This document shows positions 11,195-23,687 of a stretch of DNA of 64,000 nt, one piece after another; the first letter of the stretch is position 1, and each line of letters begins with the position of its first letter. The notes beneath the pieces are model-generated. The model saw only the letters and a list, made by a program, of their open reading frames with translations, was not told the origin of the DNA and did no database searches. Source of the DNA: Mariannaea sp. PMI_226. Its lineage: Eukaryota > Ascomycota > Sordariomycetes > Hypocreales > Nectriaceae. Made by a program: the position numbers and the translations under genes. The stretch is from assembly GCA_024336345.1 (NCBI GenBank), contig JANFOG010000004.1:2666001-2730000 (forward strand), in the 5' to 3' direction.

Positions 11195-13695
11195 ATGAAG
11201 GTTCGTCATCGCCTCCTTCGCTGCTCGCTCGTTTTGGTCGCTTGATTAAGAAGATGGGCCAACTCCTGTCCCTGTTTGCATCGCCCGCTCCGTCTTCGCC
11301 CTCACTCGAACCCCCCTCCCTCCCTCTTCCCCCCCCCCCCCCCCCCCCGGATGCCCGATGCCCGTTCCCTCGGGAGTCATTCAGCTCACCACTGCACCCT
11401 TTTGGTTTACTTGATCCTAAGCGATGCCCTATCTCTTTTCTTCAAGTAGCTCGTTAGAGGGAGGTGTTGCTGTTCAGGCAATAAAGAACTCTCCTCTATC
11501 TTGCCCATCGAGCTGTTCGCACCGCCGCTGTCGCACCAAACATCATCGTGTCTCGATATCAGACCACATTATGCTAACCACAATGCGATTTTCCCAGGCT
11601 CTTCGACGATCAATTAAGGGCGAGAAGGAAAACAGGCTCGGCGCCTCCATCACTCCCAAATCCGCTGTCGCCATCGTTCCACCCAAAAAGGTTGGTTGCC
11701 TCCCCTCGATCTCAACCTTACAATGTCATCTGTTTTGCGATTTCAGTGTTGGCATTTCCGGCCACACATATGTGCCTTCTATCACATACCCGCCAAATTC
11801 GTATGGCAGAATTTGGAGACCACCCAATATTGTTACTGACCCAACGTCTATGCCACAGGTCATTCGAGCGCTTTACGATTACGAGGCCCAGTCTGCTCAG
11901 GAACTCAGCTTCTCCAGGGGAGATTTTTTCCACGTTATAGGCCGCGAAAACGATCAGGACTGGTACGAAGCATGCAACCCCGCCCTACCCGATGCCCGAG
12001 GCCTTGTGCCAGTCAGTTTCTTCCAGGCCCTCGGCCGAACCGAGCGAGATAGTGCGGACGGTCCCCAGTCTATCCCAACAAAGAATCCCGATCACGATTC
12101 TGGATACAGCGAAATTTCGACAATTCAACCAGCCGGACATGTGCAGACATCGCCACCGCCTACTGCACAGGCAGCCCCAATGAGCGCAAACGTGCATCGC
12201 ATTTCTAAATCTGGCAAATCCGGTGCGATGGTCTACGGAATTGTTATGTATGACTTCAATGCAGAAAGGGCCGATGAGCTCGAGGCCAAGGCCGGCGAAG
12301 CCATTATCGTTATCGCTCAGTCTAACCCTGAGTGGTTTGTCGCAAAGCCGATCGGTCGACTTGGTGGACCAGGCTTGATTCCAGTTTCGTTTGTGGAGAT
12401 TCGAGATATGGCCAGCGACAAGCCGATCGAAAACCCCAATGACGCCATCAGAAGGGCTGGCGTTCCCAAGGTTGAGGAATGGAAAAAGATGGCCGCCGAA
12501 TATAAAAATAGCAGCATCACATTGGGCAAGTTTGAGGGCAACGGCCCACCAGGCCAGCCTGGCCAGCAGCAGCAACAAGCGCAACAACCACAGCAGGGTT
12601 TGGAACAAGGAATGGAACGGATGAGCCTGCAACAGCATGCCCGCCAGGGCTCGCAGAATGGAGGTGGATCTGTAAGTTATCGTCCTGACTGGCGTCACTT
12701 TGTTTGCGAAATCATTCTAACCGTACGATGTCACTGATTAGGCGGGATATGCCAACCAGCCTCGATCCTCGCAACAGCCTCAGCAAGCCCAGTACGCTCC
12801 TAAGCCCGCCCCTCAGCTGCTAGCTCCGCTACAAGCACGAATACCCCGATATTGCTTTGCCGAGGAAAAGTACTGGTTCGTTATCGAAGCACTTCTGGAG
12901 GACGGGCGACATTGGGAGCTCTCGCGGTACTACGAAGACTTCTACGACTTCCAGATTGCACTACTCACGGAGTTCCCTGCTGAGGCCGGTAATACAGGCA
13001 CTCAGAAGCGATCTCTGCCGTATATGCCTGGTCCTGTCAACTATGTGACGGACGCAATCACTGAGGGCAGACTACACAACCTGGACGCTTATGTCAAGAA
13101 CCTGTTGAACCAACCACACTACATTTCGCGATGCAACTTGGTTCGACAATTTTTTGCACCACGAGAGGGAGATTATGATATTGACCCCAGTGCTGGATCC
13201 GAAGAATACCGTCTGTCCCAAGGCTCTCAACCTTCGTCAACCGATTCTCCTGCCGACGGTGCATCGAGACAATCATCCCGTAACAACCTAAATGGCGGCG
13301 GGTACTCAGGACTGTCTGCTGCACCTGCACCTGCACGTCAAAATGGTGGACAACCAACTATGTCGCGTCAGACCTCATCGTTGTCGCAACCTTCTCAAAC
13401 ATCACTCACACCTAGCCTGCAACAACAGCAACACCCTCAACAGCCCGCCTCTGCGATGAAAATTAAGATGTATCACAACGGAGACTTGATTGCCATGCGA
13501 GTACCGACCGACATTACATTCCAACAACTCCACGACAAGATTCAGGATCGGCTCAAAGTCCCTGATGGGGATCAACTGCAACTGTTTTACAAGGACGAGC
13601 AGACTGGGGACAAGCCTAGCTTGATGAATGATAACGATCTCGACATTGCCATTCAGCGAAATGAGAAGCTCTTGCTTTACGTTGACTATGCTTAA
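11195..13695 (+). CDS. BEM1: Bem1/Scd2-type polarity scaffold (SH3-SH3-PX-PB1)
   Basis: Bem1 holds Cdc24, Cdc42 and PAK kinase together at sites of polarised growth and hyphal tips. Proposed exons are 11195-11200, 11598-11690, 11859-12671 and 12742-13695, giving 621 aa. Domains in order: SH3-1 at about residues 34-92 (ALYDYEA...), SH3-2 at about 157-215, a glutamine-rich linker, PX at about 336-450 for phosphoinositide binding, and PB1 in the last 80 residues for Cdc24. I place the start at ATGAAG (11195) because ATGCTAACC...TTTTCCCAG before 11598 is a textbook branch site plus acceptor, giving MKALRRSIKG. The alternative is a start at ATG 11571 or 11583, inside that intron tail. The donor of the first intron (GTTCGT) is atypical. 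The 168-base intron at 11691-11858 is a multiple of three and stop-free. Identity is certain; the first exon is inferred. Confidence 0.93.
11329..11348. repeat. Homopolymer run of 20 C
   Basis: Twenty consecutive C residues lie inside the proposed first BEM1 intron or, if translation starts at 11571 or 11583, in its leader. Runs of this length are unstable and error-prone in sequencing, so the exact length should be treated with caution. Confidence 0.85.
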
Positions 13696-15130
13696 GACGC
13701 CGCGCGGCATACAGTAGGTATCGAACAGCGCTTTTCGCATATTCTGCTTCCAGCAAAAGCTAGTATCGACTTTGTTTGGACAATGGTATACAGTTTCGGA
13801 TTCTATATGAGCTTTCATACGGACCTCAAACCATCGTCTGGACATTCCACTTCGCACATACAAACATCAGTGCGGCCTCCTCTACACTCGCCCAATCAAT
13901 TCACACTCTGCACACCCCGAAAACCAAATCTCGCTTCTCGCACCCGCCATTTGGTGTATTATAATTCCACGCCAACGAGAAAGCCGATAGCCGCCTTTTA
14001 GTAACTGGATAATGCATGGTCAAGCTGACTAGACATCCGTTTACGACTCTGTTGGCAAGTAAAAGGGCCTCGCATTCCTTTTTTTTTTTTTTTTAGCCCA
14101 ACCATTTCCCATTTCTATCAGAGTCGCTGTTCTGGCGCATCGATTCTCACTTGAACCTTTGGGTGATATTACGTGGCTAAGCTCTGTCAACTTTTCTTTT
14201 CTTAACACATGTCTTTCGAATTACCCAATTCTATTCTACTTCACAACCAGAGTGGCTAGGGGCTGGATAGGCGGGGCGTCCTGGACGGGATTGAAAGATT
14301 CACTTGGTTGTCTCAAGTTGTTCCCCTCCCCCTTCTCTCTTACACCCGTTGCGCGGAATTTTTTTTTCTTGGTTTTAAATATCCAATCTGGTGGGTTAAT
14401 TCTTTTTTTTTTTTTGGTTCTTCTTTTCTTTTTTTTTGAGTCTCAGGGGTGGAAAACAAGATGGAAGACGAGCGACGAAGGATGAGAACGGCGACGGGCC
14501 ATCGATGGCATGATCTGAATCATATATGAAGGGGTGAAAAGGGAGGATGAATGACGTATATCATCACTATGTAGGATGCCTGGAATGAATGAGAGCGATA
14601 TTTCGTGGTCAAATCGAACCTGACGGTTTGCATTAGTGACAGACGATGTTGGTAATCATGATTCTTTCTATGTCTCGAAAGGTAAGAGTAACGCTTTCGG
14701 TCACGGGTCTAGTTGTGACGTTCTATGTATACAAGAGATCTTCAGTTCCTTGTCTTAGTAGCCAGGTCATATCAGGGCATCTCGTCAGATGCTTCATACG
14801 CTTCAAACCAACCCCCCGGTTTAGATGAATAGATAACATATTAACAGCCGTAGCAAAAGCCGCCATCTAGAGGTAAGGGAGAAAAAAAAGAAAGAAAGAA
14901 AGAAAGTAAGAAAAATAACCAACGCCAATGAATCATTAGAAGATGAAGGAAAAATAAAAAGGGAGGACCATATCCAAGACATCAAACGATATATGCAAAC
15001 ATATTGCAATACGGTCGCGAATCAACGCAACACTGCATGGAGGCAAGTTACAACAGCGCCAGAGGCACAGAAGAAAAAGAAGAAGGAGAAAAAGACGAAA
15101 GGCAGAGTAGAAAGATGGCTCACTAGTAGC
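13696..15130. other. Convergent 3' intergenic region, BEM1 and the 15-16 kb gene
   Basis: Between two convergent stop codons lie 1.4 kb of T-rich sequence, with poly-T runs near 14080 and 14400 and an AAAG tetranucleotide repeat at about 14889-14906. The ORFs here are driven by homopolymers and show no protein features. The region should hold both 3' UTRs and polyadenylation sites. Confidence 0.6.
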
Positions 15131-16361
15131 TCACTCAAGCTTCCCCATGAGGGACTTGCGGACTTTAGTGTTAACAACGCCGCCAATGCCAAAAGCAGGC
15201 ACTATGCGACAAATGCGCGCCGCAGCACTAATACTCCAGTTCTTCCTAACCAAGTCCCAGCGATCACGCATAGTCAGCGGTGCAACACCGCCCGAGGGCC
15301 GATTGTACAGGTCCAGGCCGAGCAGATGCAAAGGTGTAGAGAGGAATTGGACGGCGGCTGGGGCGAGGAACTGGGCGGTTGAGAGCCCGGACATACGGGA
15401 CCGGAGCGACTCGGAGAAGCGGGAATCAAGATATGGTCCCAGTAAAGGTGGCACGTTGAAGGAGGCGAAGATGGTCAAACAATCGCGCAGAGCGAAAAGC
15501 GCATAGGACGGTAATGGCACAGGACGAGGGACAGCTCCGGGGGGACCAAATAGGCGGACGAAGACCTGGTCTTTGTAGATGCCTATGCCGATATTCGTCG
15601 CTGAAGAAGCGGAGAACTTTCCCACCCCGGCGGTGACAGACGAAGCGGGGCGGTTGTTTAAGGTGGAAGACGCTGTGTCGACAGAGTTGGCGGTGAGATA
15701 TGTCGATCCGTAGACGAGGAAGATGAGGGCGGTGGGTTTTGAGAAGAGGAGCATGTGAGGGCGGAGGACGAGAGTGCGGAGAGACGAGGCGATGGAGGAG
15801 AGGAGAGAGCTGCGGCCGGATGCGTTTTCGATGACGGATCTAAACATTTGCAAGGTCAGTATAATTCCTTGATGCTTTTTATTTCTTTCAGCTCGTGATA
15901 ATTCATGCCCGTTTCTTCTTGGAATCAGTGATCGCGATTATTGAACCAGAGCTTTGTTCTTCAGGTTGGCTCTCTTCTGTTGCTTCTTTGTTTTTTGCTT
16001 TTTCTGTCCTGCAGACCCCCCGGTCTCGGAGTTTTACACACCGAACGTCTCCAAATAAAAAATGTCCGATCGCGATCCCGTGGAAGGGGCCGAGAGGTGA
16101 GCGAGTGAGTAGGGAAAAGAAAAAAAAAAAGAAAACGAACCTATCAATCATGGAAATAAGAGGCGCAACCATGGACGCAGCGCAGGCGGCACTGATAGCA
16201 TCAACACCCAAACGAGCACCCAAATTTTTCGTATTCCATGAACGGCTGACGCTCATGGCGCTGTTGGTTGTGGTGGTGGTAGCAGTGGTGGAGCAGCCGC
16301 TGTGCTGCAGGGCGAGGGCTGCTGCTGCAGGTGATGACGCGGGTGCCTCTGAGTTCTTCAT
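15131..16361 (-). CDS. Conserved-looking fungal membrane protein of unknown function, possibly mitochondrial
   Basis: Two exons, 16361-16141 and 15839-15131, encode 309 aa. The intron is 301 bases, long for this window, with donor GTTCGT, an ACTGACC-like branch site and a TTTAG acceptor. Joining gives the continuous stretch SMIDRSVIENASGR. The N-terminal 35 residues are rich in Ala, Ser and Thr and lack acidic residues after the first few, which fits a weak mitochondrial presequence. Hydrophobic segments follow at about residues 52-66, 100-120 and 180-200. Their spacing, with basic RPH and NTK motifs between, suggests a polytopic organelle membrane protein. I recognise no named family or catalytic motif. 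A clone of the same GTTCGT donor appears in the proposed BEM1 intron 1, so this donor may simply be used in this organism. Confidence 0.75.
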
Positions 16362-18535
16362 GATGGTGGTGGAAACGAGGACGAAGTCGGGAACGGAGAC
16401 GGCGGTAGAGGATGCGATTTAAGGTCGGAGAATGTGATAGGGAAGATTGCGAGGGTGAAAGTCGGAGGCATTAGCACCTTGAGCACACAGTTGGTTTGTT
16501 CTCTCTTCTCTCTCGGATCAAGGAGGTTAAAAAAGAAAAAAGTCGGATGATGAACGTCGCTATGTCAGGCCAGCTCCCCGGATAAAGAAAGAAGAAATAT
16601 CTGGAGATGGGGGGGAAAAAGCTGGTGATGACGCCCTGGGGGGCCAGGGTTTGGGGAAGGCGAAGGCGAACGATGAACCAGGGTGACGAAAAGCCCCAGG
16701 TTCTCAATACGCTGGCGCTGGTTGGCTGGGTTGGCTGAGTTGGCTGGGTTGACCTGCCTGGTTTTCGGTGAGAGTGGAGAGCACTGGGCAATGCCGAACC
16801 AGGAATCTCGAATTGGACGAATTGGATGGGACTTTGTTCAAAATAAAAACAGCACAAACCAGTGCAAGGGAGGACGGTGAGTGGAAGAGACGCAGGCAGT
16901 GCCCATGTTTCTGGACGGCCAGAATATCGGAGGTCAGGGCCGAGATCGGGGCACTAAGACCATGACGCTGACTCTTGCCGTCCTAAGGCTAAGTTAAGTT
17001 GCTGATAACTTGCTGATACTGAACTGCTTTAGGCCGGATAATGGTCTTTCCCTTAAAAAAAAACCGAAGCGTGGGATGACGAGATTGGGGGTGGGAAGGG
17101 ACGGGAAGGGAAACCTTATCAAGGGCGGTTTGGGCGGCTGGGCGGTTGGACGCGGAACACAGAATCAAATCAGCTCCATCGCCCTGTGCTGTAGGTAACT
17201 TTCGGGGGCTCGTCAACGGGCGGCGACTACTACTAATTGCCGTTTACCTACTTTACCCCTGGTACAGCAAGCCCCAGGAACCAGTGGAGAGATGGGGGGG
17301 GAGGAGGGAGGGTTGATAAGTTCACCTAACGTCTCCACGTCGGCTTGGCCCCCCCTCCTCCACCACGGCATCTAGCTCAACGCTGTCGGCCCCGAACCCC
17401 GGCACCAGTAAAAGCGATATCGACGGGGTATTCGGCTTCCCCTCCGGCCCATCCCCGAAATCTCATTCCTACATCAAGGAATAGGCGCAATGCTACATGC
17501 CGAACATCACATGTAATTAGAAAAATTTGGCCAAAAAAATCTAATTATGCATTGCTCAAATATGCCGTAGTTCATACACCGTAATACCACGGGCCGATGA
17601 TTCATCGACGCTCCCCTATACCTTTCCACGATAGGCCATCGCACCTCTGCATCTTGCGTACCTACATGTACCCGACCTTACCTTATGTAAATGACACCCA
17701 AATAGGACCCTAAATATCCACCGCATTGTCCCTCAGCCCTAAATACCCGATATTATACGTACAGTTAATTTCTAGCCTTAATAATCATTGATGCAGCCGA
17801 CCTGTCATGCAGGACCCTTCCGTTACTCTCGTGACACAGTCACTTGCTCACTTGTCTCCATACCGCGGGAATCAGCGGCTTTACTTCATTAAACCACCCG
17901 AAAAGGCTTGCTACCGAACGGGAGTTGATCCATCATCTATCCCTGCCTGGGCAAAGCCCGAATAAGAACAGATACTTTATCAAGGAACTGCCTCATCTTC
18001 ATCCACCGAGTACAGTCAAAGCATTTCCTTCAGATGCACTCAATCAGCCTACACTATCTCATTAGGCTCCGGTGATCCCATTGGCCCAGTGGCACCAGTG
18101 TAAAACAATTCGACGCAAGTATGTTGTATTGTAGCATTCTAGGTATCTAATGATAGTCGTAAAGGCGTCTGAGGGTTACGAAAACCGAGGTAATGCATGC
18201 AAGAAAAAGAGTGCTCCGAAAGAATACAAAACTCACCACAAAGCCTCCTCGCCGAGTCTCAACAGAGCCGTCCTTCTCCGCTCTCCCTTCCATTCTTCTC
18301 TAGGAATACGCTTGACAAACCTCCTCTTGTATTTGCCGATGCAGGCCGTTCTCCCGATTCAATCTTGAAAATAACTTTCTTGTCTCTTATCAAGTTCCCC
18401 TTCCCCACCACTTCAACGCATGGCCCACATGCCAAGACAGCTCAGTAGGATGAGCTCTTCACAAATATACCAACCAGTACCTTCAAGGATTTATAAGAGA
18501 AGGTATCGTATCATCCGTAATTAACTCCACATCAG
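16362..18535. other. Gene-free 2.2 kb between two minus-strand genes
   Basis: This holds the promoter of the 15-16 kb gene on its left and the 3' flank of the channel gene on its right. It includes 3.5 copies of a 9-base TTGGCTGGG repeat near 16721-16752, a T-poor and G-rich stretch around 17.1 kb, and scattered TACCTACATGTACC-type steps around 17.66 kb. No ORF here has domain-like features. Confidence 0.6.
16721..16752. repeat. 9-base tandem repeat, about 3.5 copies
   Basis: Units TTGGCTGGG, TTGGCTGAG, TTGGCTGGG and a partial TTGAC follow each other directly, upstream of the minus-strand gene ending at 15131. Confidence 0.8.
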
Positions 18536-21006
18536 TTAAGAGGAAGTTGCGGGGGCACCAGCAGCTTGTTGCTTCTCTTGCATGGCCAAAACAACTGCCG
18601 TCAGCTGGTCCAGCTTCTCGCTGAGCTCTCTAAGCTGCTGCGCCACGGGTGCCTCCTCTTCATCATCCGTATGTTTGCTAGGTTCTTGTTCTTTCAGAGC
18701 ACGACGACTGCGGCGTCGGCTAGCCTTGGGGCCCTTGAACCCAGCAAACTCGTCTGCTACAGCTCGGCTGCGGAACATTTCGTACAGTCGGATAACACTG
18801 ACCAAAGGCCAGTGGGTCGCCTTGAGGAGCATAATGCGACCACGTCGGAACCTCTCATCGGCCGGGAAGATAAGACGCCATGGCCGAAACACGACAAAAG
18901 CGAGCAGATTGAAAGGCGGATAGAAGTGGGTAAGTCGATTGCTAGTCGACGCCTCCAAGACATAGACGCTGTACACATAAAGGTACTCCTCTTCGGCACG
19001 GGAGACAACGCGTGAAAAGCTGTTGGAAAGCATACCCGTCAGAGAACCCATGAGAAGGAACGAGGAGAGTGTGACAAAGGTGATCATCAGGGGAGGCCCA
19101 AAGAAGGGATCAATTTGATGCATCACCTCGAACCCGATAGGAGCAGATCCGTAGAATATCTTGGTCAGGATCCAAGCCATACTCTTGAAAGAGAAGGAAT
19201 CACGGCCCACAAGGGAGAAGGTGGTCAAGAAACCACAATAGACAACCACGACGAGAACAAGATACCGGAAGAAGTCTTTGCCCATTTCTTTCAGACAAGG
19301 AATCAAAGTTCCAAAACCAGGGCTGAGACTCAGGATGGAGAAGATGCGGGGGATCATGAAGAGTGCCTCGAGCGAGAGTATGTCAAAAGCCAGTTCACTA
19401 AGCTGGGGCTTGCCCTGGGCGATGCCAATGATTCCTGTGTGCTTTCGTTAATACAGCCACAAACAAAACATTGCATTGCGGGCAAACTCACTCAATATGG
19501 TAAAAGTAAACCCAATGACGATCATGATCATGTCAAATACATTCCAAATATCGGTTGCGTAGAAGATGGATCCTGCATCAAGCCACTCACTAAGTTCATC
19601 ATAGAAGAATGCTGCAATCCAGAAGAAGATCATGATTTCAGGGGCTGTGATGCGACTCTCGTCACGGGTAATGAGCACAGAATAGTACAGGGCCAAAAAG
19701 ATAGAGAAGAAGATCACTTCCCAGCTCTTTAGGTATTTAGGCACACGAAGACGAGAAAATGGATCGGCGGTCCTTGGGTTATAGAACCGGGGCTTCTTAA
19801 CTGTGTGGACAGAGAGGCTATCCCAGAAAATGAGGTCACCGCTCCAAATAGCTGTGATGATCTTCTGGACGATATGCTGACTCAGGAACCGTTTAGCATT
19901 AGCAATAGCAGCAATCTCGAGGGCATTCAGATTTTTGAATGCTTTCGTAGGATCTGGGTCATCACTTTCGGCCTCATCGTCTGATGTCATTGTAAGTCGA
20001 GAGAGGGAGCTCAGCAGTTGAGATCGCTTCCGACTACTACCCACAGGGCGAGTACTTCGACGGCGGAGACTCCCATAGCGACTTAGGAGAGGGGAGAACT
20101 CCCCGGCTTCCTCGTCCACATCTTGGTGGTGGTCTTCGTCATCTTGCAACTCGCCCCCCTCAGGATCAGGGATCTCATAGAGACAGTACTCGACAGCCTC
20201 GCGTTCCGAGAGACTGGAGAGGAAACGCCAGGCAACGATTTCACATGCACTAGAACGTGTCTCACCAAGGGAGCGGTTGGACGCGTCTGCAGCATAGTGC
20301 CACTTGAGAGCGCTGAGTTATGGAAATCATGTTAGTGATCGGAAAGAAAGCTGACCCTAACATCAAGTGACAGGTGACAGGCGGTTGTGTTTGTAAGGTA
20401 GGTTAGGTGTACGGCAATTAAATATGCCAAGTGAGGTGGCATTGACGACTGGAAGGGTGTGTGGGGGTGGGTTCAGGCAAAGCATGGCATCCCCGCATCA
20501 CAAGTTTGGGATGTTGCAATGACGGAGTGCATGTTGGGGAGATGGAGAAGACGAAACAGCAGATATGCCATGTTGAGAGGAGTCAATTGCTCCTGTATCA
20601 ACGTGCAGCTACCCGTGTCAGATAGAACGACTTGACAACTCACAGCAAAGCATTGACAACACCATGGTTGGTGCACGTCTTGGCAAGATGATCGGTCAAC
20701 ACACGCAAGCAGTTCCCCGCAGGGGTGGTGCGTAGTTGCTCAAAGCTGCTGGGCAGTTCGATCGAGTCGACGAAGTACCTGGGAGCGTCATCGGATTAGC
20801 ATCTGCACAGGGTCATCCCATGCCACTGCGCGAAGCAAATTCTACATGAGCAGAATGGACGCGTCAACGTACCCGGACAACTTCTTGACGACCTCTCGGA
20901 ACGAGTCTTCCTTGTCAATGGAGGGCAGATCGAAGTCGTCCCGAACCGGCACAGGGCTCCCCTCCCGCTGAGGGGGCAGCTTCTTTGACTTGATCTTGAT
21001 AGGCAT
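18536..21006 (-). CDS. YVC1: TRP-type vacuolar cation channel, Yvc1-like
   Basis: Yvc1/TRPY channels release calcium from the fungal vacuole on stretch, osmotic shock or calcium stimulation. Four exons, 21006-20873, 20778-20644, 20312-19492 and 19434-18536, encode 662 aa, close to yeast Yvc1 (675). All junctions keep phase; donors are GTACGT, GTGAGT and GTGAGT. The N-terminal 230 residues are soluble and partly acidic and include the motif SACEIVAWRFL. Hydrophobic segments then follow: WEVIFFSIFLALYYSVL, IMIFFWIAAFFYDELSEW and the AKDI-like DIWNVFDMIMIVIGFTF region. After them come a DILSLEALFMIPRIFS segment, the FFRYLVLVVVVYCGFLTTF helix, a pore region with FYGSAPIGFE, and a last membrane helix near LMITFVTLSSFLLMGSL. 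The C-terminus has a basic KASRRRSRR patch and a short coiled coil with QQLRELSEKLDQL. No ankyrin repeats are seen, as expected for TRPY. Confidence 0.92.
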
Positions 21007-23687
21007 GGTTACTGGTAACGCGCGCCGAGATCAGGGCAGGTTCAGAGATTGCCAAGGACCGATGTTGAATGCCCCCCGCCAGAGGCTGTTGTTCAAGAGG
21101 AGGACGAAGGATGAAGAGGTACGAAGAGGAAAAAGCCGATTATCGAGGAGAAGGGGATGGGTGATTCAGGAGGTGGAGAAGGCGAACGGGAACGTTAGCC
21201 AAAAGGCAGCGGCAGGGGATTGGGGGAGGGGAAGGACCGAGAGGCAAAGTCACGACGGTGCTTGACAGCTGAGACTGAAGGCTCCAGCAGCTGTTTACGA
21301 TTGAAATTTCCCACCTAGTTCAAGCAAGTAAGCAAGCAATAGTATAGCACGGGCCTAGACATGCACAACCGATAACCCAACCAAGACAAAGAGCAGCACG
21401 CACTGGTGTAAATAGTGTGTACGAATGGGGAACAAAATCCCAGCCTCTCTTCCAAGACGATACCATAGTACCTAGATAATTTTAGTTGACTAACATGGGG
21501 ACGGGCTCGACGATCAAGCAAAAAGCAGCTTGTGTCCTAGCGCGGTGCTGCTTGCTGCACTATGATTTCAGTGCTGCACGTGCTGCGGGTCAAGGGGTTC
21601 AAGAGTCAAGGCAGACACAGGTGGACAGGCCCGCGAGTGGAGGATAACAAGGGTCCAAAGGGTCTTCGGAGGTCCTTTGATCATCTTAGCTCCATCGGCG
21701 AGAGCCTGTCGGTCAGGGCGCTTGGACATCCCATGTCAGAAAACATGGCGAATTGTATTAGCTGCTGCCTTTGCCATCAACGGGACTCTCGCCACAGACG
21801 AAAGATACCATTGCTGGTTGCTTTGTTAGCAGCTGCTTGGCATATCATTACAACAGGCCGGAGGATAGATTTTCTAGATACATGTGTAGAGATGTGACGA
21901 GATGCAAAGAGTGATGAGATGCGAAGAAGGACGCAACTTGTGGCAGGATAAATTTCGGTAATCTGTACATCATCCAGCTACTCAAACTACCAGTTAAGCA
22001 TGCTGTAAAGTCCCGAGCCCATCCGCAAGACTATTCGACCTGAAACAAGACTTCTCGAGCTCATCAGCCACGAAATACTACGTGTATTGAGTACGAAGTA
22101 CGAGATGCATGTGGCATGCACTGATGAGGGCAGTGAATCAGCACAATACGACTCTGCAGCAGTACCTTACTATTACATAAGGTACGGTACTTGTCTACCA
22201 TGTGTCTGTCATGATAGGTCAAGTTTGGAGATCGGGTACCCTAGGCCTAGCCCATTGAACTTCGATATATTACCGAGTTTCTTGATCTGCAATGAAATTC
22301 GGCACTTGCAAGATTAATTTAAAAAATACTGCGTTGAATTCCTGTAATTTACCTTGTACTTTTTTCTCTCTCTCTACTACTTCTCGTGAATTTGTGCAAC
22401 GGAGGATCTCGTGTTTGGTACGACGAGATTCACGACGAGTGGTGTCATCTGTGTTCCTCATCGCACGCCATTTCCCCAGCGTCAATCAATTCGACCTAAC
22501 CAACACGATAAGACCCACCATTTGAAGACTGCAACACAATGCTTACAGGAGAGGCGAGTCCGCCCTCGTCAGATTATCTGTTCATACTAGATCGATCTAA
22601 TCACATTACGGAGCAATGGAAAATGCCTGACGTACGTCAGAGCCTCCATCTCCTCGAGAAAAGGGATGGGGCTCAAGCAAAGCCTCAAACTTGAGCTTCG
22701 TTCTGATTCGCCCGTTCGTTTAAACCGCAGCCCTACAACCCCAAAATAAACATCAACAGCCAAGCAGTCCTGTAACCTCCCCTACCAACTGTCCTGCAAC
22801 CCGAGATACGGGCATTGGTAGATATGCACGCCTACGTCAACCTGGACCATGGCGACCTCGGATTACGTAGGCTCTTTCTGGCCCATCATCTCAGGCCGTT
22901 TAAACGAGCCAGTCCAATCAAGCCCCCTGGTGAGCTCGCTCTCGACCCAATCCCACGAAGCATGACTACTCCTGATAGGCTGAATAACATCTCCAAGGAT
23001 GCAATTCAACGAAGTGACTGATGTGACTGGGTGCCTTAGCATTGCTTCGGCTGCTTAACCGACGCAGTCCAGCCACATTCAACCCAGCCCTATGTAGCAT
23101 CGTTGAGCTTCGTACATGATCACCCTTCTCCAGCAACAGGGTCCTGCAACAATTCTGCCCGGTACAGATCCAATTGAGGCTTGGCACCAGTCTTTCCGAC
23201 CCGTTGTTCTTGTCTGCGCAGGGTCGGGTTGGAGAAGGATTCCGACCAGATCCGGTTTAGCATTGGCGAGCAGCTACTACGCGTCCCCACACGAAATGTG
23301 AAGATCCTTGGACATGACGGGGGAGATGGGGGGGAGGTGTAAGCTGGTGCTGGGTGAGCAGAGACGCAATTGGGTGGGCACCGCCCGTACAAACTCGGTA
23401 TTTTCTCGTCAATTTTCAAATGCTGCGCCTGTGGTCAATTCTGTGCAGGGCAGACAAGGTTCGTTGCCTTATAACATGCTCAAGGATGAGAGTAATACTT
23501 AAACTCGGCCAGGTCCAAGTCTGGTTCAAACGGATCATTATCATCTGTATCAGTTCATTTCTCCGGCCTGGGAATCTGTTCCTTCTCCTGTCATAGGCTC
23601 GACCATCTATATTCGTTTTCTCAAGTTTGACTATCGACTTACACGACTAACCCAGTGCCATTCCCCCGCCAGCTTCACGACCCCACC
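21007..23687. promoter_or_regulatory. 2.7 kb divergent intergenic region, channel gene and RTA1-family gene
   Basis: Promoters of both neighbours must lie here. The sequence holds a GAGTACGAAGTACGAGATG element at about 22090, a GGTACGGTACTT stretch at about 22180, and two T/A-rich islands around 22.3 kb. ORFs at 21562, 22815 and 23120 show no domain-like features. I see no exon chain. Confidence 0.55.

Noticed and set aside
11985..12698. 237-codon minus-strand ORF
   Set aside because: Antisense shadow of the BEM1 SH3 exons.
15895..16422. 175-codon plus-strand ORF
   Set aside because: Antisense to exon 1 and intron of the 15-16 kb membrane protein gene; rich in homopolymer-derived residues.
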